Shown piece after piece: positions 52,910 through 61,968 of a DNA stretch of 64,000 nucleotides (position 1 is its first letter; each line of letters begins with the position of its first letter). The position numbers were made by a program, and so were the translations under genes. Origin of the DNA: Planctomycetota bacterium (lineage in GTDB: Bacteria > Planctomycetota > UBA1135 > GCA-002686595); the NCBI GenBank assembly GCA_009691855.1, contig SIAI01000009.1, forward strand, positions 1 through 64,000, in the 5' to 3' direction. Below the pieces are notes generated by a model. The model saw only the letters and a list, made by a program, of their open reading frames with translations. It was not told the origin of the DNA and did not search any database.

Positions 52910-54715
52910 ATGGCTGACGGGGGCGCGGCCGGAGTCTTCGCGGGTGTGGGAGGTCGAGCAACGGCGCGGCGCTGGGGCTCGATCCTGCTCGCGGCGCTCG
53001 TGCTGGCGGGGCTCGGCTTCGTCGCCTACCGCAACAGCTTCACGGTCCCGTTCGTCTACGACGACGAGCCGGCGATCCCGGCCAACCCGCGCATTCGCAG
53101 CCTGTGGCCGTTCGGCATGGCGGACTACAACGTGCAGTCGACCGAGTGCGGACGACCGCTCGTGCGGCTCTCGCTGGCGCTCAACTACGCGCTGGGTCGG
53201 TACGAGGTGCGCGGCTACCACGTCTTCAATCTGGCGCTGCACGTGCTCTCGGCGCTGCTCTTGTTCAGCCTGGTGCAGCGCACGCTACGGCTCGCGAGCG
53301 CGCGCGCCTCGCGGCTCCACACGGCGGCTCCGTGCCTGGCGCTGATCACGGCGGCTCTGTGGCTCGTCCATCCACTGCAGACCGACGCGGTGACGTACGT
53401 CATCCAGCGCACCGAACTCTTGATGGGGTTCTTCTATCTGGCAACGCTGTCCAGCGCGAGCGCGTCGCTCACGAGCCCGAGCCCGCGGGCCTGGTGTGTG
53501 CTCGGCGTCCTGTGCTGCGCGCTCGGCATGGCCAGCAAGGAAGCGATGGCTTCCGCACCGCTCGTGGTGGCGCTCTACGACCGCGCCTTCGCCTTTCCGA
53601 GCTGGGGCGAGATGCTGCGCCGCCGCCGAGGTTTCTACGCGGGCCTGGCAAGCACGTGGCTGGTTCTCGCGGCGCTCGTCGTCTCCGGGCCGCGCGACAC
53701 GACCGTCGGCTTCGGGCTCGGCGTCGCCTGGTGGGAGTACGGCGCCACGCAGCTCGGCATGATCTTGCACTACCTACGGCTCGCGTTCTGGCCGGACGAG
53801 CTGTGCCTGGACTACGGACGTGGGCTCGCGCGCGGCGTGGCCGAGATCCTGCCGGGCGCGCTGGTCGTCGGCGCGCTGGTCGCGCTGACGATCTGGGGCA
53901 TCTTCCGTCGTCCCGTGCTCGGTTTCCTGGGCGCGTTCTTCTTCGGGATCCTCGCGCCGAGCTCGAGCGTCGTCCCGATCATCACCGAGGTCGGTGCCGA
54001 ACGCCGCATGTATCTCTCGCTCGCGGTCGTGCTCGTGGTCGTCGTGCTGGGAGCGTATGGGCTCCTGTCACGTGTGTTGCGCCGCTCGGCCGGAGCGCGC
54101 GATCCCGCCCTAGGCGCCGTGGCCCTCCTCGCGCTCGCGGCGCTCGCCGCCGGCTGCCTGTTCACCGCGCGGCGCAACGAGGTCTTCCAGAGCGAGCTCT
54201 CGCTCTGGACCGACACGGTCGCGAAGCGGCCCGACAATCCCGCGGCGCACAACAACCTCGGGCGCGTGTATGCGCAGACCGGGCGCGTCAACGAGGCCTT
54301 CGAGCAGTTCACCATCGCGACCGGGCTCCCGCAGTGCGGCATCGACGCCTACAACAATCTCGGGACCGCGCTCTGCGAGCTCGGCCGGCTCGACGAGTCC
54401 GTCGCCTGCTTCCAGAACGTGCTGCGCCAGAAAGCAGACAATCCCGGCGCCTACGAGGGTCTCGGCGCCGTGCTCAGCCGCCAACGCAAGTGGCCAGAAG
54501 CGGTCGAGGCTTTCCAGAAGTGTGTGAGCCTCGGCTACCGCTCGGCCGACGTGCACAGCAACCTCGGCCGCGCGCTGTTCAAGGCCGGTCGTGATCCGGA
54601 AGCGATCCAGGCTTTCCAGAAGGCGCTGGAGCTCGAGCCCGGTCACGAGATCGCCGCGAAGAACCTGAAGGTGGTGCAGGATCTGCTGAAGAAGGCGGCC
54701 GAGACGCAGCGCTGA
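52910..54715 (+). CDS. GT-C-like membrane protein with TPR repeats (TMTC-like)
   Basis: A 601-residue protein. About ten membrane helices occupy residues ~22-420; the first loop has FVYDDEPAIPANP, an acidic motif typical of GT-C glycosyltransferases that use lipid-linked sugars. The last ~160 residues are TPR repeats (PAAHNNLGRVYAQTGRVNEA, AYNNLGTALCELGRLDESVA, VHSNLGRALFKAGRDPEAI). The layout is like eukaryotic TMTC proteins and bacterial TPR-GT fusions, which may O-mannosylate proteins. TPRs could hold the acceptor. It is 5 bp after the aspartokinase gene. Confidence 0.75.
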   Translation: MADGGAAGVFAGVGGRATARRWGSILLAALVLAGLGFVAYRNSFTVPFVYDDEPAIPANPRIRSLWPFGMADYNVQSTECGRPLVRLSLALNYALGRYEVRGYHVFNLALHVLSALLLFSLVQRTLRLASARASRLHTAAPCLALITAALWLVHPLQTDAVTYVIQRTELLMGFFYLATLSSASASLTSPSPRAWCVLGVLCCALGMASKEAMASAPLVVALYDRAFAFPSWGEMLRRRRGFYAGLASTWLVLAALVVSGPRDTTVGFGLGVAWWEYGATQLGMILHYLRLAFWPDELCLDYGRGLARGVAEILPGALVVGALVALTIWGIFRRPVLGFLGAFFFGILAPSSSVVPIITEVGAERRMYLSLAVVLVVVVLGAYGLLSRVLRRSAGARDPALGAVALLALAALAAGCLFTARRNEVFQSELSLWTDTVAKRPDNPAAHNNLGRVYAQTGRVNEAFEQFTIATGLPQCGIDAYNNLGTALCELGRLDESVACFQNVLRQKADNPGAYEGLGAVLSRQRKWPEAVEAFQKCVSLGYRSADVHSNLGRALFKAGRDPEAIQAFQKALELEPGHEIAAKNLKVVQDLLKKAAETQR

Positions 54716-54749
54716 AACACGCGCCGCGCCGTGCGCTCTGCATGCACGC

Positions 54750-54955
54750 GCTGTCTGCCGGAACACCCTGGTTGTTCACACTCACAATGACCGTGGTGCC
54801 GGCCACTAGGTTGCGGACGTAGATGTCGCGGCCCGGCCCGTGCGTCTCTGAAGTGAGGTTGCTCGCTACACTCGAGAAAGCGACGATCGTGCCGTCATCG
54901 GACACGTTGGGCTGATTGGAGGCACCATTGCTGGGAAGTCCCGAGTCGGTCAGGC
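54750..54955 (-). pseudogene. Fragment of a TolB-like beta-propeller protein
   Basis: On the minus strand it reads NVSDDGTIVAFSSVASNLTS, then GPGRDIYVRNLVAGTTVIVS: one repeat of the TolB/WD40-like propeller proteins that are common and large in these bacteria. It has no start and runs out before the TMTC-like gene end. At its upstream edge it abuts a truncated ECF sigma gene, so a deletion probably fused the two. Confidence 0.65.
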
Positions 54956-55270
54956 TCCGCGCGACAGGAGCTCTTCCCGAGCCAGCTGGGCCTCGAAGGA
55001 GAGCTCCGCGCCATCACGCACCGCTTTGCCCTCGTGCTCGCTGCGGCGCGCGCTGCTGCGCAGACTCCGGCGCGCGTAGTTCTGAGTCACCCGAGTGAGC
55101 CAGCCGCGCAAGTTCTGCCCGTGGCCTGGAGGCCGCACGAGGACCGTTCTCCAGGTCTCTTGCTCCACGTCTTCGACGTCATTGACGTCCTGCAGCAGCG
55201 AGCGCGCGAGCTTGCGAACGAACGCTGCGTGCGCGAGTAGCTCCTCCGGGACGGGTGCCGTTTCGGTCAT
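54950..55270 (-). pseudogene. Truncated ECF sigma factor (region 2 only)
   Basis: A 106-residue frame with sigma region 2 (VRKLARSLLQDVNDVEDVEQ, then ETWRTVLVRPP) and the linker, stopping at SFEAQLAREELLSRGA just before region 4 should start. It resembles the sigma part of the fusion at 41943-44666 (short SLLxDxxxAEDVxQETW region). Without region 4 it cannot recognise -35 boxes, so it is most likely a pseudogene. The ATG 55270 has a GGAG upstream. Region 55271-55419 holds nothing evident. Confidence 0.65.
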
Positions 55271-55419
55271 GACTCCAGGGTTCCTGCTCACCTCAATCCC
55301 GGCCGAAGCATGAACGGTTCAGAACCCGAGCAGAGATCCTTCCTTCTTGCACGAGCGCCATCCGGCCTCTCCCTCGCACAGCTGCAGAGGATATCGCGCC
55401 GGCCGCGCGGACCCTGGCC

Positions 55420-56571
55420 CTAGAGCTTGGTGTTCTCGCGCACCGTGTTCTCGGGCTCGACCACCACGATCTCGCCCTCGACGCGGTTCTTCTCGACCAC
55501 GTAGCGCACGCAGCCCTTGCCGACGTAGATCGCCTGCTGGCGCGCGCCGCGGACCTCGTTGTCGCGGATGACGTTTTCCTCGTTGATGCCCTGGCGCGGC
55601 GTCTTCTCGTACCACCAGCTGTGGATGCCGATCTCGCAGTCCGAGATCTTGTTCCTCTCGACCACGTTGCGCGAGGCGTCGTTGAGCACGATGCCCCACG
55701 GCGCGCTGGTGATCGTGTTGCCGGCGATGTGGAAGCGCTCGACGAAGTGGTCGAGGTCGATGGCCTCGTCGTCGATGCGCTCGAGCGTGCAGTCCTCGAC
55801 CGCGCCGTCGACCTCGTTGTAGAGCGCCACGGCGCGCCCGTACCAGTCGGAGAAGCGGCAGCGGCGCACGCTCACACCCGAGCCGGGCGGGCCCTTGCGT
55901 TGCTCCTCGAAGCCCCACGGCGCGCTGGCCCAGATGGCGCAGCGCTGCGAGTGGCCGGGCATCGGGATCGCCGCATCGCGCCCGCCCTCGAAGGCGAGGT
56001 CTTCGATGGCCGTGCGTCCGTCCTTGTTCAGCCACAGGAGCTTGTGCGGGTAGCCCACCCGGCTGCCCGCCGGGACGTCGAGCGTCAAGGCGTCGTGCAG
56101 CACGAGCTTCTGGCCCTCGACCCGTTCGACCTGCTGGAGCTCGAGCGCCTTGGTCGTGCCGTCGGCGAAGAACTCGCTGCCGAGCGGCGGCAGGATCTGC
56201 ACGCGCACGGCGTCGGCGAACTCGTGCGCGCCGGCGACGACGAGCTCCTTGGCGCCCGCCTGGGCAGCCTCGGCGGTGAGCACGGGCGCGGGCAGCGCGA
56301 GCACGGCTCCGGGCTCGCCGCGCAGGACGAGGTCGTGCGGCAGGAACAGCGCGCGGCGGATCACGTAGCGCCCCGGACCGAGCACCAGGGTCCCGCCGCC
56401 CGGCCGCAGGCGCACCAGCGCGCGCTCGAGCGCACGATCGTCGTCGCCGAGCTCGTCGGCCTCCCCCGACTGACGTACGACGACCGTCGGACGCGTCGCG
56501 CTCGGCGCGGTTTCCTGCGCGAAGGCGGGCGGAGCGAGGGCGAGCGCGGCGAGCAGCAGAGGAGCCAGCAT
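55420..56571 (-). CDS. Secreted right-handed beta-helix protein
   Basis: A 383-residue protein with a signal peptide (LAPLLLAALALAPPAFAQ) and parallel beta-helix (pectate-lyase-like/NosD-like) repeats from about residue 190: VSVRRCRFSDWYGRAVALYN, AVEDCTLERIDDEAIDLDHF, NTITSAPWGIVLNDASRNVV. Such folds occur in polysaccharide lyases, glycosidases and adhesins; no catalytic set can be picked out. TAGACT (56588-56583) is a -10-like box 11 nt before ATG 56571. It diverges from the CotH/VTC cluster, whose CotH protein also has a beta-helix. Confidence 0.78.
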   Translation of the reverse strand: MLAPLLLAALALAPPAFAQETAPSATRPTVVVRQSGEADELGDDDRALERALVRLRPGGGTLVLGPGRYVIRRALFLPHDLVLRGEPGAVLALPAPVLTAEAAQAGAKELVVAGAHEFADAVRVQILPPLGSEFFADGTTKALELQQVERVEGQKLVLHDALTLDVPAGSRVGYPHKLLWLNKDGRTAIEDLAFEGGRDAAIPMPGHSQRCAIWASAPWGFEEQRKGPPGSGVSVRRCRFSDWYGRAVALYNEVDGAVEDCTLERIDDEAIDLDHFVERFHIAGNTITSAPWGIVLNDASRNVVERNKISDCEIGIHSWWYEKTPRQGINEENVIRDNEVRGARQQAIYVGKGCVRYVVEKNRVEGEIVVVEPENTVRENTKL

Positions 56572-56582
56572 GGTCTCAGAGG

Positions 56583-56588
56583 AGTCTA
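56583..56588 (-). promoter_or_regulatory. -10-like TAGACT before beta-helix gene
   Basis: On the minus strand TAGACT ends 11 nt before ATG 56571. Confidence 0.4.
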
Positions 56589-56627
56589 CTGCGCCCGCGC
56601 CCCGTTCGTTTGGGGCAGCGCGCGGGG

Positions 56628-56633
56628 TATCTT
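56628..56633 (+). promoter_or_regulatory. -10-like TATCTT before the DUF4956 operon
   Basis: TATCTT lies 42 nt before GTG 56676, so this operon, unlike its neighbours, would have an untranslated leader. Confidence 0.4.
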
Positions 56634-56675
56634 GAAACACCTCCGCACTCCCCCGCGACCGAGCTGCCACCGCCC

Positions 56676-57362
56676 GTGCCCTGGAACTCTTTTCTGCAAT
56701 CCAACCAGGATCCCAGCGATCCGCGCACGCTGCTCGTCAACCTGGGGCTGGTGCTGATCCTGGGCCAGATCCTGGTCTGGCATTACCAGCGCTTCTCGCC
56801 CGTGCTCTCGAACAAGCGCAAGTTCTCGCGCGTGTTCGTGTTCATCGCGGCCACGACCATGCTGGTGATCACCGTCGTGCAGCGCTCGCTGGCCCTCTCG
56901 CTGGGCCTGGTCGGCGCGCTGTCGATCATCCGCTTCCGCACGCCGATCAAGGAGCCGGAGGAGCTCGCCTACCTGTTCCTCGCCATCGGTCTGGGCCTGG
57001 GCCTGGGTGCGAACCAGCACGTCGTGACGGTGCTGGTCTTCGTCGTGGTGCTCGGCTACATGGCGCTGGTCAGCTCGGGCAAGGAGAACGGTTTGCCGCC
57101 GCGGCTGCTGGTGCACCTCTCGGGCACGATCGCGGGTGTGGGACAGAGCACCGAGTCGACGCTGCGCGAGGTGTTGAAGACGGCCGAGGAGGGCGCCTCG
57201 CGCGTGGACCTGCGCCGCATCGACACCGAGGGCACGAGCTTCAACGCCACGCTGGTGCTCGACCTCGAGCGCGCCGATCAGGTCGGCCCGCTGTTGACGC
57301 GGCTCGAGAAGGCGCTGCCGGGCAGCTCGATCAGCGTGGTCGAGGGCAACAGTCTGGAGTGA
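56676..57362 (+). CDS. DUF4956 membrane protein
   Basis: A 228-residue protein. Residues ~20-140 hold four or five membrane helices, including VNLGLVLILGQILVWHY and SLALSLGLVGALSIIRFRTP, the latter diagnostic of DUF4956. A soluble C-terminal alpha/beta domain follows (ESTLREVLKTAEEG, VEGNSLE). DUF4956 proteins are typically next to VTC and CotH genes, as here, so a role in the same pathway is likely; a channel or exporter is possible. GTG 56676 is chosen; TTG 56610 is an alternative. Confidence 0.82.
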   Translation: MPWNSFLQSNQDPSDPRTLLVNLGLVLILGQILVWHYQRFSPVLSNKRKFSRVFVFIAATTMLVITVVQRSLALSLGLVGALSIIRFRTPIKEPEELAYLFLAIGLGLGLGANQHVVTVLVFVVVLGYMALVSSGKENGLPPRLLVHLSGTIAGVGQSTESTLREVLKTAEEGASRVDLRRIDTEGTSFNATLVLDLERADQVGPLLTRLEKALPGSSISVVEGNSLE

Positions 57363-57387
57363 GAGCCGCCGCCCGAACGGCCCCGCG

Positions 57388-60153
57388 ATGCTGACCCACA
57401 AGGAACGATCGAGCGGGACCGGGGTCGGCCTGGTGATCCTCGCTGCCGGGATCCTGATCGGCGCCCTGGCGCGACCGACGCGCTGGTTCGAGCGTCGCGC
57501 CGAGAGTACCGAGCGCACGCCCTTCCCCACGCTCGTCCCCGCGACGACGCCCGCGGCGCCGGCCGCCAACGACCTCGCCACGATCGAGCTCGTCATCCCG
57601 CCCGAGTCCGCTGCGGTGCTCGAGCGCGTGCGCGCGGCCGCGCTGGAGCGCGGCATCCTCACCCAGACCGACGCCGACACGGTCAAGGCCGAGTTCGTCA
57701 GTGGCGGCGTGCGCCAGGCGGCCGAGATCCGCCTCAAGGGCGACTGGACCGACCACGTAGACAGCGAGAAGTGGTCGTACCGCATCCGCCTGAAGGACGG
57801 CGCGTTCCGGGGCATGCGCGAGTTCTCGATCCAGGCTCCGAAGACGCGCGGGTATCTCTGGGAGTGGCTGGTGCACGAGGCCGCGCGGCGCGAGCGCGTG
57901 CTCGTCCCGCGCTCGACCTTCCTGAACGTGGTGCAGAACGGCCACGCCATGGGCGTGTATTTTCTCGAGGAGCACTTCGAGAAGGAGCTGCTCGAGTCCC
58001 AGGGCCGGCGCGAGGGCCCGATCGTCGTGTGGGACGAGAGCACGCTGTGGTCGACGCTGCTGGAGGAGGGCAGCGTGCCTGCGAAAGGCGTGCGCGCCTT
58101 CGAGTCGCAGCTGCGCGCCAGCGCGCACACGCTGGAGCCGGCCGAGGTGCGCGCCTTCGGTGAGAAGCGCCTGTCCTCGTTCGACGGTTTGAGCCACGCG
58201 CTGCACGCGGCCATCGAGCAGATGAAGCAGCTGCGCGCGCTGGCGCTGGTGGACCAGCCCGAGACCGACCGGCGGCGGACGCTGGAGGCCATCGACGAGC
58301 TGCGTGGGAAGTCGCTGGAGGAGATCGTCGACGTCGAGCGCCTGGGTTGCGCGCACGCGCTCCTGTCCGTGTTCCAGGTCGAGCACTCGCTGGCCTGGCA
58401 CAACATGCGCTTCTACCGCGATCCGGTGCAGGCGCGCCTCGAGCCGATCCTGTTCGACAACTCTGCCCAGGAGCCGGCCGGCCGCGACCCGGTGCCGTGG
58501 CGCGCGCACGACCTCACCGCGGCCTTCGCGCGCAGCCCGGGCTACTACGAGGCGCTGTTCACGCACCTCGGGCGCATGCTGCGTTCGGATTGGCTCGACG
58601 GTTTTCTGGCCCAGGTCGAGCCGGACCTCGCGCGCTTCGAGGCCGTTTTGATGGCCGACGGCGGGCTGCCGAGCGGCTGCTCGGCGGGCGAGATGAAGCA
58701 GCGCCTGCGGGCTCAGATCGTGTACCTGCGCAAAGCCTGCCTGCCCAGCGATGCGGCCAACTTCGAAGCCAGCTACGAGCTCACCGACGCGCACAAGGAC
58801 GCCGGCGAGGGCTGGCTCGAGGTGCGTGCGTGGGCCACGACGCGCTCGCCGGTCGTGGTCGAGGGCTTTCGCTTCTCGAATGGCAGCGTCGCGCCCGCCG
58901 CGGGCGCCTTGAAGGACGGCCTCGGCGCGCGCGTGCGCGGCCAGGGCGTGGTGCTGGCGCCCGACGGGCGCGCGGCGACCTTCCGTTTCCCGATGAACGA
59001 GCGCCTGGCCAACCTCGAGACGGTGCAGAAGGTCACGCGCGCGATCCGCGCCGAGCTCGAGGCCGACAAGATGCTCGACCTCGACGTGCACGTCGTGCAG
59101 CGCCTGCTGGCGGCCGAGGACTCGCGCGAGGAGCTGCTCACCTTCCGCCGCGCGAGCCCGGTGAGCGGCCCCGACGGCCGGCCGGAGCCGCCCAGCGTCG
59201 CCGCGGCGCTCGAGCGCCATCCGTTCCTGCGCTACGACTTCGCGAAGAACCAGCTCACGGCCCTGGCGGGGGCGTGGGAGGTCGAAGGTGATCTGGTGCT
59301 GCCGAGCGGGACCGCACTGACGCTCGTGCCGGGCACGACGCTGCGTTTCCAGACGGGCGCGGTGCTGCTCGCCGACGCGCCGCTGCTCTTCGCGGGCACG
59401 AGCGCACAGCCGATCGTGCTCGAGCCACGCGCCGACACGCCGAGCTGGTGCGGCGTGATCGTGCTCGGCGCCAACGGGCGCTGCGAGTGGAACGACGTCA
59501 CCGTGCGTCACACCGACGCGGTCGCGCGCGGCGGCTGGATCGTGACCGGCGCGGTGACCTTCTACCGCACGCCGGTGACGCTCCTGCGCTGCCACTTCGA
59601 CGGCACCAAGGCCGAGGACGGGCTCAACGTGTTCGGCGCGGACATCCTGCTCGACACGGTGACGTTCAGCGCGTGTCAGTCGGACAGTTTCGACGGCGAC
59701 TTCGTCACCGGCGAGGTGCGCAACTGTTTGTTCCAGGACGGGCTGGCCGACGGCATCGACGTCAGCGGCAGCCACCTCCTCGCGCGCAACAACCGCTTCC
59801 AGCACATGGGCGACAAGGCCTATTCGATCGGCGAGCGCAGCCAGGCGCGCATCGAGGGCGGCAGCGCGCTCGACGTCTCCAACGGCGTGGCCTCCAAGGA
59901 CGCCTCGCGGGTCGAGATCCAAGGCTTCACGATCGACGGCGCGCGCCACTACGGCCTCGCGGCCTTCGTCAAGAAGCCCGAGTACGGACCCGCGCAGCTG
60001 CTGGCGACCGGCGTGATCATCCGCTCCGCGGGTCTGGCGCCAGCGATCGCGCAGACGGGCTGCAGCGTCGAGATCGACGGCGTCGCCCTGGCGACCCAGG
60101 ACATCGACATCGAGGCTTCCTACCGGGAAGGCGTGCTTGGAGTCGCGAAGTGA
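57388..60153 (+). CDS. CotH-type kinase fused to a beta-helix
   Basis: A 921-residue protein with a membrane anchor (VGLVILAAGILIGAL, about residues 13-28). Residues ~60-470 resemble CotH spore-coat kinases: IRLKGDWTDHVDSEKWSYRI, FSIQAPKTRGYLWEWLVHEA, HAMGVYFLEEHFEKELL and the Asp region LEPILFDNSAQEP. CotH proteins phosphorylate secreted proteins using ATP. The part after ~620 is a parallel beta-helix (WCGVIVLGANGRCEWNDVTV, VFGADILLDTVTFSACQSD). Overlaps the VTC gene by 17 bp and follows DUF4956 by 25 bp. Whether the kinase is active outside the cell is not shown. Confidence 0.83.
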   Translation: MLTHKERSSGTGVGLVILAAGILIGALARPTRWFERRAESTERTPFPTLVPATTPAAPAANDLATIELVIPPESAAVLERVRAAALERGILTQTDADTVKAEFVSGGVRQAAEIRLKGDWTDHVDSEKWSYRIRLKDGAFRGMREFSIQAPKTRGYLWEWLVHEAARRERVLVPRSTFLNVVQNGHAMGVYFLEEHFEKELLESQGRREGPIVVWDESTLWSTLLEEGSVPAKGVRAFESQLRASAHTLEPAEVRAFGEKRLSSFDGLSHALHAAIEQMKQLRALALVDQPETDRRRTLEAIDELRGKSLEEIVDVERLGCAHALLSVFQVEHSLAWHNMRFYRDPVQARLEPILFDNSAQEPAGRDPVPWRAHDLTAAFARSPGYYEALFTHLGRMLRSDWLDGFLAQVEPDLARFEAVLMADGGLPSGCSAGEMKQRLRAQIVYLRKACLPSDAANFEASYELTDAHKDAGEGWLEVRAWATTRSPVVVEGFRFSNGSVAPAAGALKDGLGARVRGQGVVLAPDGRAATFRFPMNERLANLETVQKVTRAIRAELEADKMLDLDVHVVQRLLAAEDSREELLTFRRASPVSGPDGRPEPPSVAAALERHPFLRYDFAKNQLTALAGAWEVEGDLVLPSGTALTLVPGTTLRFQTGAVLLADAPLLFAGTSAQPIVLEPRADTPSWCGVIVLGANGRCEWNDVTVRHTDAVARGGWIVTGAVTFYRTPVTLLRCHFDGTKAEDGLNVFGADILLDTVTFSACQSDSFDGDFVTGEVRNCLFQDGLADGIDVSGSHLLARNNRFQHMGDKAYSIGERSQARIEGGSALDVSNGVASKDASRVEIQGFTIDGARHYGLAAFVKKPEYGPAQLLATGVIIRSAGLAPAIAQTGCSVEIDGVALATQDIDIEASYREGVLGVAK

Positions 60154-60850
60154 GCGTCCGGGGTTGCGCTACGAGCTCAAGCTCGTCGCCGACGAAGCCT
60201 TCGGGCCCGAGCTCTGCATGCTGTTGCGCCTGGATCGCGCCGGCATCCGCACGCCGTACCCGCCACGCGTGGTGCAGAGCGTGTACCTCGACACGCCCTT
60301 CCAGAAGACCCTGCAGGAGAACCTGGCCGGCCTGTCGCGGCGCGAGAAGGTGCGCCTGCGCTGGTACGGCGCCACGGCCTCGGGCGTGCGTGCCACGCTC
60401 GAGCGCAAGTGCCGCGAAAACTCCATGGGCTGGAAGGAGAGCACCTCCATCGTCGGCGCGCTCGACGTGGCCGGGGTCGAGCGCCACGCGTTCATGGACG
60501 GGCTCGCGCGGCGCTGCGACGCTCGCTGGCGCGCGCTCCTCGCGGGTTTCGAGCCGGCGCAGTGGGTGCGCTACCGGCGCGAGTACTTCACCAGCGCCGA
60601 CCAGCGCGTGCGCTTGACGCTGGACCGCGAGCTCACCTTCGCCGACCAGCGGCGGCTGATGCGTCTGGGCCCGCGCGAGCGCACGCCGTCCGCGCGCGTG
60701 CTGGTGCTCGAGCTCAAGTGCGCGCCCGACGACCTCGAGCGCGCGCGCGACATCCTGGGACGCCTGCCGATCCCGCTGGGGCGCTGCTCGAAATTCGTGC
60801 TGGCTGCGGAGCCGTCCTCCGGGCCGCTGCCCTCGGAGCTCGAGGTCTAA
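60137..60850 (+). CDS. VTC-domain protein (polyphosphate-polymerase fold)
   Basis: A 237-residue single VTC/CYTH-like tunnel domain. RYELKLVADEAFG, SVYLDTP, KVRLRWYG, LERKCRENSMGWKES and RVLVLELKCA supply the basic and acidic residues that line the tunnel in yeast Vtc4, which makes polyphosphate from ATP. Bacterial VTC proteins are nearly always next to CotH and DUF4956. TTG 60137 has a GGGAAGG ribosome site and overlaps the CotH gene end. Bacterial substrate is unproven: polyphosphate synthesis is an inference from the yeast enzyme. Confidence 0.85.
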   Translation: MESRSERPGLRYELKLVADEAFGPELCMLLRLDRAGIRTPYPPRVVQSVYLDTPFQKTLQENLAGLSRREKVRLRWYGATASGVRATLERKCRENSMGWKESTSIVGALDVAGVERHAFMDGLARRCDARWRALLAGFEPAQWVRYRREYFTSADQRVRLTLDRELTFADQRRLMRLGPRERTPSARVLVLELKCAPDDLERARDILGRLPIPLGRCSKFVLAAEPSSGPLPSELEV

Positions 60851-60852
60851 CG

Positions 60853-61968
60853 GTGCGCCCCACCCTCGCGCTCGCGCTGGTGCTGCTCTTGCTCACGCTG
60901 GCGCTGAACCAGTCGCGTCGGCTGTTCCCGCGCCCGAGCGGGCCGGCGGCGCTGGCGGATCGCGCGCTCGAGCTCGTGGCCGGCGCCAAGGGGACGCTTT
61001 TGCCCGCGGCGCGCATCGGCAGCGGGCCCGAGCGCATCGCCAGCGCCATCCGCCTGGGCGAGCGCACGCTGCCCTTCGGCGGCGAGGGCCTGTTCGCGGC
61101 CTTCGTCGGCGCGGACGACGAGATCCGCGTCACGCGCAGCTTCGATCTGGCGCACGCGCCGCTCGCCGTGGGCGAACTCGCCGAGGCGCTCGAGCAAGCC
61201 GAGTTCGGCGAGCTGCTGGTGTTGATCTCGGGCGGACGCTGCGCGCCGGCCGAAGCCCAGCGAGAAGAGCTCGCGCGCGTGCTACTCACCCTGGGCGCGC
61301 GCGCGCCGCTGGGGTCGGCCAGGCCCGAGAGCTGGGCCCTGCTCGCGTTGCGCCTCGAGGCCGGCTGGGTGCCGCTGGCCGAGGGCTATAGCCGCGACGA
61401 GGGCGTGGCGCTCGCCTTCGTGCTCGGCGCGGATCGCGAGGCCTACGCCGACTTCCGCTGCGAGCGCGTATTCGTACCGGGCGGCGCGCGCAGCGAGATG
61501 GCACTGGAGGACGAACTCGCGCAGGCGACGCTGTGCAGCGAGGGCGTGGAGTTCGCGCTCGAGCGCACGGTGCTCGGCCGACCGCTGGCCGGGCTGCTCG
61601 TGCCGCCGCGCACGGACGCGGACGGCCGCGCGCAGCGCGCGCGCGTCGTGTGGGCAGACGTACCCATCGGCGCGGGCGCCGGGATCCTGGCCTGGGTCGG
61701 TCTGGCGGACGGCGCCGAAGTGGGCGACGGCGCGCTGTGCGAGGTGCGCGTCGATGGACAGCTCGTGCAGAGTTTGCGCGTGCTCCCCGGCGCGCCGTGG
61801 AAGGTGCTGCTGGCCGATCTGCAGCCCTTCGCGAGGCGGCGCGTGACGCTGGAGCTCGCGGTCGAGCCGGGCGCGAGCACGCGCGGCGATCTGCTGCTGT
61901 TCGGCCGACCGACGCTGTTCCAGGGCTACGACCGCTCGCCGCTCGAGGTCTGGGCGGAGGGACGATGA
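60853..61968 (+). CDS. Membrane-anchored ILEI/FAM3-like protein
   Basis: A 371-residue protein with an N-terminal hydrophobic anchor (LALALVLLLLTLALN). Residues ~70-180 have an ILEI/FAM3-like pattern: a variable beta region, RSFDLAHAP, an FGELLVLISGGRCAP core and SARPESWALLALR near the end. ILEI domains bind carbohydrates or lectin partners in eukaryotes. The C-terminal part (VVWADVPIGAGAGILAWVGL, LCEVRVDGQLVQSL) looks like a beta-sandwich. It is 2 bp after VTC and overlaps the signal peptidase gene by 4 bp. The domain match is from pattern memory and needs checking. Confidence 0.55.
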   Translation: MRPTLALALVLLLLTLALNQSRRLFPRPSGPAALADRALELVAGAKGTLLPAARIGSGPERIASAIRLGERTLPFGGEGLFAAFVGADDEIRVTRSFDLAHAPLAVGELAEALEQAEFGELLVLISGGRCAPAEAQREELARVLLTLGARAPLGSARPESWALLALRLEAGWVPLAEGYSRDEGVALAFVLGADREAYADFRCERVFVPGGARSEMALEDELAQATLCSEGVEFALERTVLGRPLAGLLVPPRTDADGRAQRARVVWADVPIGAGAGILAWVGLADGAEVGDGALCEVRVDGQLVQSLRVLPGAPWKVLLADLQPFARRRVTLELAVEPGASTRGDLLLFGRPTLFQGYDRSPLEVWAEGR

